From: Clusia tigrina | Lineage: Eukaryota > Arthropoda > Insecta > Diptera > Clusiidae | Assembly (NCBI GenBank): GCA_920105625.2 | Contig: OV050032.1 | Location: 127,703,829 to 127,767,828 of the forward strand | DNA: 64,000 bases | Direction: 5' to 3' | Made by a program: the position numbers and the translations under genes | Shown here: positions 31,207 through 40,599 of the stretch, piece by piece | Layout of the letters: every line of letters begins with the position of its first letter | How positions within the stretch are numbered: position 1 is the stretch's first letter | Notes under the pieces: model-generated | Told to the model about the DNA's origin: nothing | Seen by the model: only the letters and a program-made list of their open reading frames with translations | Databases searched by the model: none

Positions 31207-31407
31207 TGCTCGCATCTTGCGGATACCCCGAACGATGGTTAAACATTCCTTCTCGGTGTGAGAGTAATTCCGTTCAGCCTTATTGAGGTGTCAGCTAGCG
31301 TAGGCCATGACGTGTTCTTTACCCTCGAGTTCCTGCGTTAACACCTACGGTTTCTGATGTGACTATCACCAGCAACTTGAAAAGAATATTGCTTAACCTT
31401 TTATTAT
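31207..31407 (-). pseudogene. pol: Family E RNase H piece
   Basis: Between the two inverted mariner ends the minus strand reads H-V-M-A-Y-A-S, L-N-K-A-E-R-N-Y-S-H-T-E-K-E-C-L and T-I-V-R-G-I-R-K. This is the Ty3/gypsy RNase H core (Y-S-x-T-E-K-E with the catalytic glutamate). It continues the RT/RNase H segment found right of the mariner at 32653. Confidence 0.65.
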
Positions 31408-32652
31408 ACGAGGGCGGATTGATATTGAAGCTACCTAAGTTTCAAAAACCATTTATTTCTCAACATAGTCTCCTTTTACTTCGACACACTTAGTAAGACG
31501 ATATTCCTACTTTTTTATACCATCTGAATAATACGATTTCGGGAACCCCTCAAAATACGCGTTAGTTTCGGTAATCACTTCTTTGTTTGAGATGAATCTT
31601 TTTCCTGCGAGCTATTTTTTCAAGCTTGGAAACAGGCAAAAGTCACTAGGAGCTAAATCTGGACTATAAGGTGGATGATTAACCAATTCGAAGTGTACTT
31701 CACGTAATTTTAGCATCGTATCTAATGCTGTGTGAACCGGTGCATTGTCTTGAAGAAAGAGCATTTTTTTCTTCTTTAAATGTGGTCGTTTTTCCTTGAT
31801 TGCATCAATCAATTGATCCAATAATGCACGATAATACTTTCCTGTGATTGTGGATCCTTTTTCAATATAATCGATGAGCAATATCCCGTGTGCATCCCAA
31901 AATACAGTGGCCATAACCTTGCCAGCCGATTTCACTGCCTTCGCCTTCTTCGGAGCACTTCCACCAGCTTCCACCCATTGTTTCGATTGACTTTTGGTTT
32001 CAGGTTTGTAGTGGTGGTCCCACGTTTCATCAACAGTTATTAATCGACGCCAAAAATCAACAGGATTACGCTTTATCATGTCCAAACACCGCTGTGAAGT
32101 GGTCTGTCGAACCCGATTTTGTTCGACACTGAGCAAACGCGGCACCCATCTTGCCGATAGCTTTTTCATATGCAAATGTTCATGCAAAATGTAGAACACA
32201 CGTTCATATGATATGTTTACCATTTCAACAATCTCACGCCAGTTGACTCGGCGATCATTCATAACGATATCGCGGATTTTCTTGATATTGTCTTCAGTAA
32301 CCTCCTCTTTTGGCCTTCCTGTTGATGGTATTGCTGCAGTGCTTGTTCGGCCGCGTTTAAATTCAGCAATCCAATATTTTACCATGTAATCTGACGGAGC
32401 AGACTCACCGTAATGTTTATCGAGCTTTTCTTTTGTCTCTTTTGCCGTTTTCCCTTTCAAATAATAGTGTTTAATCTCTGCACGAAATTCGCTTTTTTCA
32501 ATTTTTCAAGAAACACAAAAGTTGCTTTCTTCAAAGGACTACAACAAATAAACTAATCGATGAATTGGACAGATCGCAATTTCTAAAAAAAAAAGTTTTT
32601 GTGTTTGTGCTGCCATATAGCGCTAGGTAGCTTCAAAATCAATCCGCCCTCG
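31408..32652 (-). mobile_element. mariner (DD34D), nearly complete
   Basis: Termini: left cgagggcggattgatattg from 31410, right its inverted copy ending at 32652. These are about 31 bp terminal repeats with few mismatches. A TA precedes the left end (31408-31409); the right flank is tt, so one duplicate base has mutated. Total length of about 1.24 kb is standard for mariner. The element sits in the RNase H/RT part of the old gypsy element. Confidence 0.9.
31612..32460 (-). pseudogene. mariner transposase, DD34D, one stop before the C-terminus
   Basis: About 280 residues. The N-terminal HTH region has Y-M-V-K-Y-W-I-A-E-F-K-R-G and a G-R-P-K-E-E hook (residues about 50). The catalytic triad is I-T-V-D-E-T-W, then F-L-Q-D-N-A-P-V-H and Y-S-P-D-L-A-P-S-D-F, giving D...D34D. 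The frame ends at a TAG where related proteins have the tryptophan of L-K-K-W-L-A-G-K-R; downstream in the same frame the tail continues (about 31610-31460). The initiator is lost: in-frame codons extend upstream of 32460 to a TGA with no ATG. So it is almost but not quite intact. Confidence 0.88.
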
Positions 32653-33460
32653 TTTAGGGTGTATATCCTGTTGTAGTACTGCTTCAATCGCAAAATTGCT
32701 ACCATCAGTGACTTATTTAAAACTTCTGGAGAAATCAGGGTATTTTAAAACAGGAGTTTCTGCCATTATTCTTTTGAACTTTTCGTTTATATAATTTTTA
32801 TCTCTTACATTGATTGTTTTTATCTTTCTTTAAGTAACGAGCCATGAGTTGCATAACTTTTGCATCGTGGATAAATCTTCTGTAATATCCTGTGGCTCCT
32901 AAAAATTACTAAATTTGTTTCTGCATTGTTGGTAAATTTAGTACCTACTTTTTATATATTTTTCTGGATTTGGCGGTATACCCGTATGTCCTAGGAATTT
33001 AGTTTCTATTAAAAAAAGGTTATGCTTCTTTAGAGCATCGAATATTTTCTTTATACTTTGAATGTGTGGATTCCAAAGTAGTGCTGAAAAATAAAATATG
33101 GTCCATATAGACAACGCAAATTTTTTTTATATGTTCTTTAAGACCGCCATTCATAAGACTTTGAAAGGTAGACGAGACATATTTCAATCCAAAGGGCATT
33201 CGTACATATTCGAAGTGTCCTAGCGCAGTAGAAAACTATGTTTTGCAATGTCGTAAAATGTTGGAATCTTCCTAATTTGTCTAATATATTATCAAAATTG
33301 GGTATATGGAACTTGTCGTCTATAGTGACTTCATTCAGTTTCCTATAGTCTATTACTATCCTTCATTATTTTTTATTCGAGTTTTCTGACTTATTTGCGA
33401 CTATCCATAAGGTGCTTCTCTATAGAGAATTACTCTCTTTAATTATTCCCTGTTCGAGCA
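32653..33460 (-). pseudogene. pol: Family E reverse transcriptase and RNase H start
   Basis: Minus-strand frames show, from 33455 leftward, M-L-E-Q-G-I-I-K-E-S-N-S and then [18 protein letters not shown] (about 33210-33160). A Y-M-D-H box follows near 33100, where D-D is expected. At 32800-32660 come P-V-L-K-Y-P-D-F, V-T-D-G-S-N-F-A-I and A-V-L-Q-Q-D, the D of RNase H in T-D-(A/G)-S. Loss of the second D of Y-x-D-D and many stops mark it as dead. Confidence 0.65.
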
Positions 33461-33987
33461 TTCCGTTTATTTGTCATGCATATATATTAGGGGGCGTTTA
33501 TTTGTCATGCATATATATTTGGTGCTTCGGCACCAATAAAAGCTTCCATTCAAGATTTTTCTTTCTACACTCAATCAGCACCAACGAGTAGATAGTGATA
33601 TTTCTCACGTAGCTTTGTAGAAATTCTGTATGCGCCTTTGGGATTTAAGCTGAGAGCTGTAATAAGGATACTTTGTCACAGCAGCTATAATTAAATTAAT
33701 AAATATAAAACAAAACCATTATTTTAGTTGAATATTGAAGTAAATAAAAATAATAAAACTTTCGGTTTAAAATGGATAATAGCTAAGATATGAGCAAAAT
33801 CTAACCAACTTTTGTGCAAAATTCCATTTTTTGAACTTTAGAGGTCTTGGAGCACCATTCCCCCTGATCCAATTTAGATAAAATTTCACATGAATTACTT
33901 TTTTACTGAAATGAATCAAAAGGCGGGAGCCGTTAACCGAATTCCAAACACAAAAAACTCCCCATATAGCTTAATGGCACCCTAATA
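33461..33987. other. Insertion of unknown type within family E pol
   Basis: Pol coding is interrupted here. A 25-nt direct repeat (33464-33488 and 33495-33519, starting cgtttatttgtcatgc) is followed at once by a hairpin with 7-bp arms and a TTCG loop (33519-33536). The remaining 450 bp to 33987 are AT-rich, without coding motif or recognisable ends. Confidence 0.5.
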
Positions 33988-34920
33988 AAGGGTGTCCCAA
34001 CAAGAGCGCAATTCTTAAATTGACTGATGCAGCAATTGAATTGTTTCTCTGGCTGTATGACATGTGGCGCCGTCTTGTTGGAACCACATGCCCTCTACAT
34101 TCATTTCTTCAATTCGAGGCAAGAAAAAACTGGTTATCATTTCACGATACCGAACACCATTGATTGTTTGCGCTTGACCTGCCTCATTTTCATAAAAAAA
34201 AGGTCCAATGATTCCTCCAGCCCAAAAACCACACCACACAGTGACACGTTGAGGATGCATTTGCTTCTCGTGAATCACTCGAGGATTTTCCTCACCCCAA
34301 ATGCGACAATTCTGCCTATTGACGAAGCCATCAAGATGGAAATGGGCCTCGTCACTGAAGATGATTTTAGCGGCAAAATCAGCATTTTCATGTTGTTTCT
34401 CCAATACCCAATTAACGAACTCCCTTCGCTGTCCATGGTCAGCTGGCTTCAGTTCCTGAGCCAATTGAACTTTGTATGCATGAAGATGCAAATCTTTCGT
34501 CAAAATTCGCTGCATAGTGCATTTGGAGACACCAATTTGCTGAGCTCGGTGTCGAATTGAGGTGGATGGAGTTTGAGCGACATCATCACGTACAGCTGCG
34601 ACATTTTCGGTCGATCGACCTGGTCGATGGCGCGTTGTTGTCTTTACATCACTAACAGACCCAGTTTCGGCAAATTTATCCATTAATCTCTTTACAGTTG
34701 ACTCTTTTGGAGCATTATTCTGACCCCAAATTGATCGCAATTTGCGAACTGTAGCCGCAAAACAATTTCACAATGAGAATGCGTTGTTCATTCGTGTAGT
34801 CCTCCATTTTTACTAACCTCGTACCTTCTACTAGCAAACAATAACCATTGTTCAAATGTCAAACAATGACACTTCGAATGTTGCCAGATTTAAAAATTGC
34901 GTTCTTGTTGGGACACCCTT
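33988..34920 (-). mobile_element. rosa-like (DD41D) Tc1-mariner element, deletion derivative
   Basis: Both ends carry AAGGGTGTCCCAACAAGA followed by similar sequence: an inverted repeat of about 33 bp with two mismatches. TA flanks both sides (33986-33987, 34921-34922). At 933 bp it is shorter than an autonomous copy of this type because the 3' third of the transposase gene is missing; the coding frame runs straight into the left terminal repeat. Confidence 0.88.
34015..34740 (-). pseudogene. DD41D-type transposase, C-terminally truncated
   Basis: 241 residues. Two HTH segments: K-R-L-M-D-K-F-A-E-T-G-S-V, and C-T-M-Q-R-I-L near residue 75. Then I-I-F-S-D-E-A-H-F-H-L (first catalytic D), V-T-V-W-C-G-F-W-A-G-G-I-I-G-P, and W-F-Q-Q-D-G-A-T-C-H-T-A (second D) near residue 225. 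The frame ends at H-Q-S-I, about 17 residues after the second D. The third D, expected about 41 residues after the second in the D-L-T-P-L-D context, is deleted. The N-terminus probably continues upstream of 34740 toward the ATG near 34805 in a shifted frame. Confidence 0.85.
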
Positions 34921-35500
34921 TACATATATATTATACTCGTATATGTTTTTTAACACGTGGGTACGTTGATAGTGGTGATAATTTTATGTTGTATATTTCA
35001 TATACTTGCTAAAAAATCGCTTTCTTTAAAAAACAAACTTGAATAATTTTTTAATAGATTTTCCAAAAGTTGCATCTCTTTTTCATTTAGAGGTTGTATG
35101 TATCTGCTCCAATTTATAAGGACAAGACTTCAAAAATAAATTTCTTTTCTCATATATTATAAATGTTTCTTTTTTCAGATCTAATAGTGCACAAAGTGGT
35201 TTCAAAATATTTTGCCCGATAATGGCATCAACATTTTTATTTTTGAATGCGATCAATTTCCAATCCATAAAAGCTGTTTCACAAAAATCGTCTGGAAGTT
35301 CTTGATATATGAAAGTAGTATTATTTAGAAAATGAAATGTAGTTGGTGTTTTTAAGGCATTTCATTTGTAACTTCAAAGTTTTGTCTCATTGAGAAATGA
35401 AGTGGATGAGCCTGAGTCAATGAGGCATAGTCGTTTTTCATTGCCTATGGCCAGCTCTACTATGGGTAAATAATTTCTCTGGCAGTTAGCGGAAAATTTA
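34921..35500 (-). pseudogene. pol: Family E protease and RT N-terminus
   Basis: Minus frames: L-P-I-V-E-L-A-I-G and L-C-L-I-D-S-G-S-S-T-S-F (about 35470-35400), the aspartic protease D-S-G site. Frame 35268-35083 starts M-D-W-K-L-I-A-F-K-N and has A-I-I-G-Q-N-I-L, the conserved I-I-G-x-(N/D)-x-L at the protease end. At 35080-34960 comes L-N-E-K-E-M-Q-L-L-E-N-L-L-K-N-Y, the pre-RT helix of errantivirus Pol. Then the rosa-like element interrupts. Confidence 0.65.
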
Positions 35501-36818
35501 CTTCCTTTTTTTGTTCGATGTGGTCGATATCCATCGGTTCAAGGTATAGTATGTTAGTCCTTGCTGAATAAGTATTGCGTCTGAGCTGTCCCGAGCTTTG
35601 TTTGTTATTATGTCCGTAAGGGGATTGTCCTGATGGTGGTCTATTGTTACAATTTACTTGACTGGAGAAGGGGCTATTATGATTTCTAAGTGTTTGTATA
35701 GTATTGAACTGTCTTTGTGTTAAGTTTCTAGGTCCGTAAGTATCATATCTAATGTTTTGATTATTTAAATTGTTATTTCTGTTTTGTCGGTAATTTATAT
35801 AATTATTGTAGGAATTTACATGCCGCTGAGATTTCTAGAGCATCTCTTAATGTCGTCAGATTACGACTGATTGTTACTGATGCATGGCTTAATGACAAAA
35901 GTTTATAGAATCAGAAACTAATTTGATTTCAGATTAAATTGGATAGGACTACTTATATCATATTCTTACTCTTCATTTAACTTAGTATTGTCTTTAATGA
36001 TAAGTTATATTGTTTAATTTATTTTCACCGACAATGCTTCAGGATGGAGTTGATGGTATGATTCTTGGATTCCGAAATGGCTCACCAGCTCGAAGTCTCC
36101 TTGAATTTTATTGATTATTGTTCGTTGGAAGACATACTGCTTCATTTGTGGGCTGTTGGTAAAAAGTGGAAGAATCATATCCACGTTGCTGATGAATGAT
36201 GTGAAAGCGTATTTGCCATCGCCTCTGAATTTCTTTATGCGTTGCGCCTCCTACAGAGATTCTGCCCCTCAAAGTGGTAATATTGCTTCAGTTGCCATGT
36301 CGTTTGTTTCATTTTTATTTTATTTATTTTATGTTATTAAAATTTTCAATAACTATATAAGCTCTAGCTGCCAGGGCTATCAGCTTATGATGATTGAGAT
36401 TTTATATAATAAGAAAAAAAATTCAACTTTATTTATTTAAATTTTCAATTCTTAGCTGTTGTAGAAAACTCTATATTGTATAAATATTTTCATGAGAGGG
36501 GGATGAAAGAATTTCTAAATGATTTTTATTTTGGAATACTAAGTTTCGGATGGTGGAAATGGAGGGACACATAGAAAGGAGATTTAAGATGTTGAATAGC
36601 TAATAATTGCTGAAACAACATCGGGGTTGAGGGTCTTTTTTAAAAATATGTATGTGGGTTATTAGCGTGTGACCCAATTGCAGTCGCGTGTAACATTTGT
36701 TCATGGTGGTAGATGTTGCGTTTCTGTTTCGGGTATATCCTCTAATTTCTGCTGTGAATAAATGTGGATTTCCGATCGTCTGTAGCATAGTTTTAGAATT
36801 TTCGGCATCGATATTCAT
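35501..36818 (-). pseudogene. gag: Family E gag
   Basis: The frame near 36260-36110 reads I-K-K-F-R-G-D-G-K-Y-A-F-T-S-F-I and L-P-L-F-T-N-S-P-Q-M-K-Q-Y-V, then I-I-N-K-I-Q-G-D. This matches the errantivirus gag capsid pattern F-x-G-x-G-K-x-x-L-x-x-F-I...K-I-x-G-x-A. An N/Q/R-rich C-terminus follows (35800-35560), with M-D-I-D-H just before the protease. The far N-terminal frame 36818-36600 (starts MNIDAENSKTMLQTIGNPHL) may be gag or leader. No CCHC knuckle is seen, as usual for errantivirus gags. Confidence 0.6.
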
Positions 36819-36840
36819 TCTATTTATATTATTTGCATAA

Positions 36841-38585
36841 TCTAGTTAAACAGTATATTATTATTGAAGTTACTTTTTTTATTTATAATATAATTGTTTT
36901 TGTTTTAGATTACAATGTTTTTTTTTTGTGGTTTTCTTTTATAGTTTTTTTATGCACTATTTTTCTAACACTTCAGTGGCTGCTAATATTTTAAAATATA
37001 TGTTTTCTATTTATTAATGTCCTTCGTAATATCCAAAAGGTGTACAGTGGTAGTGGATTACGTAGCTTCTGAGAGAGGTTTTAAAAAAAATATAACAAAT
37101 ACAAATTTAGATTTGAATTTACTTTTCTTTATATATAACCGTCCTGGTTGCGAGTCATTTAAAAACTAAATTTATTACAATTTTCTCTGAAACTGTAAGG
37201 TTCACCTCGCTTACTTCCTAAAGTGATTAATTTGCAAAATAGTTGTGCAATTACTTTATTGATTTTAATTGGTGAAAATATTTGTGTAATGTTATATATG
37301 ACAAATGAGTACAATTCACTATTCTTTATTGCAATGTATTTTGTAATGCCTTTTATATGTTATTCATTGATATGATTCATTGGGTTGGGTGAATCATATT
37401 CTGTAATTATAGGCGCATTCGATTCATAACTTGTATCGAGCTCGTAACGAGCTGTGCGAATAAAACAGCTCTCGAGTAAGTGGTATACTTTGCAGCACTA
37501 TTTAAACTGTGTTTTTAAACATTTACTTTCTTTATAATTTTTATGCAAACTAATCATCTGAATATAATTTAAATCAACAGAATAATAAGATTCAAAATTA
37601 AAAATCAAAATCCAAAGATTAATTTTTGTTTTATTTAAATTTAAACAGGTAAAATATAAAAAATCCCAGGGAATTTTTTTGGGCAATTTTTAATCTCGTT
37701 GGTATTCAATAAATTTTCAATTTGGAAGCACTCTTCTATCGAGGATGGAAAAATTCGCTCGTTTAATCCGAGTATAATTTACTCGATATCTTTTCCATAC
37801 AAATGTCTGTCCTATATTCGATAGAGTGGCGAATCGAATGCGCCTTATGGAAAGTTTTAGCTTGAGGCTTTGACGTAACTCATGTGCACATGCATATGCA
37901 CACAAATTATTATGGTGGTCTTGTTTCTTTCATTGGTAGTGCTACCGGACATTAAATAGATTTTGATACTTAAAACAGGAAGTGTCATGATTCCTTTTAG
38001 AAAAATCTAAATTTTTCACGTAGTGTCAATGTTTTCCATATTTATTGCTATCATCACCTTAGATATATATATTGAGATTCAGTTCATGACGTCACTGTAG
38101 TATATTCGTATTTATTTAGTATTTTACGAAAATCACTCGAATTTCGTCAAACATAAATATAAATGTGTGTCCAACGTTTTGTTTAAAAAAGGTAAAAAGG
38201 GTATACTAAGTTTGTGCGGTTGAAAGAGAGTTCAACTGACAGAAGGAGGCGTGGCACAGATGTACATGTATATATAAATAGCAGAATCAATTTCTGAACA
38301 ATTTTGATTTTGTCCGTCCGTCTGTCCGTCTATGGCCAGCTTTTCTACAGACCCGTTAGAAATATCTTAATCATTTTAGAAATATCTTAGGCATTTACGG
38401 TCCTAGATTTCAAAAATTTAACGCGATGGGAAGACCAGCCAGAATCTTCCAGGCAGAAACCTATGCCAATCGGCCTGAAAGGCTTCACAAGCCTTCATGG
38501 TCACATCGAGAGTAGTCAAAGATTGCCGAAAGATTTTAATGAACTGGGGAATTATAATATAATAAAATTGTATTGAATCCCACGG
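36841..38585. other. AT-rich interval, nothing recognised
   Basis: Long T-rich and A-rich stretches on both strands with no coding motif. Noted: a tccgtccgtctgtccgtct simple repeat (38312-38330) preceded by tatataaatagc, of the kind common in dispersed dipteran repeats, and a tgaatcatat pair near 37374-37400. The 5' LTR of the family E element should lie in the right part of this region's left half but could not be delimited. Confidence 0.4.
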
Positions 38586-38589
38586 TATG

Positions 38590-39120
38590 AAGGACACACA
38601 AGCAATGAACAAGTCAACCAACTAGCCAAAAAAAGAGCCTCCTAAGAGGCCCTGCACTTTTCTGTGGACTACCAAAATGCCCCGTTAAAGAATTGTTGAG
38701 GAAATGGGCAGATCGATAATTTGGTGGGAAATGGACAAGTAATTTAGGACTTCAGACTAAAATATTTTTTGGTTCCAGATAGAAGCGTATCTAAATTGAT
38801 CCTTATGCTAAACAGGGACTACCTCTGAATCTTCACGGGGTATCTGATGGGCCACTGCACGCTCAGGTATTATATCAAAAAGTTGGGAATTTCCTCCACA
38901 GATATCTGCAAATTTGGCAACCAGGAGCCGAAAACCTCTGTACACATTCTCTGTGAATGCTCTATAGTCTGCAGAAAGCGTTTCCTCCAAATGGGGGCTG
39001 CTTAAAAACATCCGAAACTACATGGAATCCCATAAAGTGCTGAAATTCATGAAGAGCCTGAACACGACGGGTAAACAATGGCTGACAAAGGATCAAATTG
39101 GTCAAACTGAACTACATTCA
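38590..39120 (+). pseudogene. LINE RNase H/C-terminal remnant
   Basis: Plus-strand frames show P-A-L-F-C-G-L-P-K-C-P-V-K-E-L-L-R-K-W-A-D (38650-38712), L-I-L-M-L-N-R-D-Y-L (38795-38824) and a G-H-C-T-L-R-Y-Y-I-K-K-L-G-I segment. They end with P-K-T-S-V-H-I-L-C-E-C (38930-38965). This is the tail after RNase H in LOA/I-like ORF2s: G-H-W-x-L...C-x-x-C...H-x-L-C-E-C. It is strongly decayed. Confidence 0.6.
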
Positions 39121-40480
39121 TTGAGAATATTAATAACAATTATTGCTATATTAAAAAATTAAGGCAATATGAATATAATAATCTATTCGTTAAGAGTATG
39201 TAACGATTTATATGATTTGAAGATCTCGCTCAATTATTTCCTTAAATCATTATTATTCTTGATGTTTGGCGATCATCTGTATGAATTTTGTTTCATTGTC
39301 TAAATTGGGTATTCATCTGATTTGTGATTAAACGGAGTTTCCACGAATATTACAAAACAACTTAATTTCATTGACATGAATAGGAAACAATTCCCTTTTT
39401 TTTTTTGTGAATCCGATTCCGACAATGCTGACGTTAGTCGTGATTCGCTTAATGGATTTGAAAACGTATTGCCACCACTGCTTTGTACGATGCGGCATTC
39501 TGTTTAGCTGTAAATAGAACGGTAATTGAAATTATAAAGAAATATATTGCCAAGAAATGCATAAACTAATGTAAAGATCTACTTTATTAATATGTGTTTT
39601 TGCGGATCCGCTCGTTTGACCTTACGTGAATAGGTATTGAGAGATCAGGTGCATAAACTTATTAGAAAAATATTAACTAAACAAATAAACTTTAGTATAA
39701 GAACCCAATACCATAAATAATTGAATAATATAAAATAACAAATTCTAAATATGCTTTCAAATTAATTCATTAAAACTACAGCGACGCCCACATTTGGCTT
39801 GTCGAGACGTCTGGGTGCATAACTTTTATTATCGTACGTGACATTTGCAAGCGTCATTGTTATGGGAGGCTAATACATGAGATTTTCACACATACAGTTT
39901 TGTAATATATTTTAACGATTTATTGGTTGTGATATAGAAGCAGTTTGATCTACTTGACCACACAGAAAAATCGAAATATTCACAAGAAAACCTTAGGGAT
40001 TAGTCTCTTTGTAAATTTGAAAAAGGCATCCCAGTATTGACATGCAAATAAATTTGTTTGAAAATTTTCGACACATCAGCAAAGGCCCAAATGTTGCCGT
40101 GCAATTAGGAAGTTTCGGTTTTTCATAACACAGTAGAAATATTTGCTTCCGATTGAACATATTGATGGTACTGGTTTGCTACTATATTGCGTATAACTTG
40201 CAAATTTGGTAAATATTTTAAGAGTTGAAAATTATTTAAAGAAAAAAGAAAATGGAAATGAGAAACTGTGCAATAGGTAAATTTTATATACCTGATATAG
40301 TTTTATGTGAAAAATAGTTTTTATTGTTTGTTTCAAAATTCTGAACCGACCGTTGAGGTTCCAGCCGGATTTTTTTCCCCCCTTTATTTCATACACCTGT
40401 CACCATTATATTGACACCTAGTACATGATTTGACAATTTGTTTGGAAATTATTATTAGAAACTCATTTTGGCCAGTGCCA
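39121..40480. other. AT-rich interval, nothing recognised
   Basis: No coding frame, terminal repeat or RNA gene could be supported. The 3' untranslated end of the following minus-strand Jockey element probably reaches into the right end of this interval. Confidence 0.4.
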
Positions 40481-40599
40481 AGAAGTGATACAACAAATAT
40501 TATTTACATTAATTATAATAGTTCACTATAATTATATTATAACAATTTATGAATAAAATTATGTTTATGATAACTATTTACATTTACATTTATAATGCT

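Larger units (their letters stand above)
31205..36840 (-). mobile_element. Old errantivirus-like gypsy element (family E), multiply interrupted
   Basis: Removing the two mariners (about 31021-31206 and 31408-32652), a ~500-bp insert (33490-33985) and the rosa-like element (33988-34920) leaves a colinear minus-strand gag-pol. Gag is at about 36818-35500, protease 35480-35083, RT 35080-32900, and the RNase H part at 32800-32653 and 31407-31207. No integrase, env or LTR could be identified. The frames contain many stops, so the copy is old. It differs clearly from families A and B. Confidence 0.65.

Noticed and set aside
34027..34560. 177-codon + strand ORF
   Set aside because: It is the exact shadow of the DD41D transposase on the other strand, which has clear catalytic motifs.
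38312..38330. tccgtccgtctgtccgtct as a regulatory site
   Set aside because: Common simple repeat in dipteran dispersed repeats; nothing in the flanks supports a promoter.
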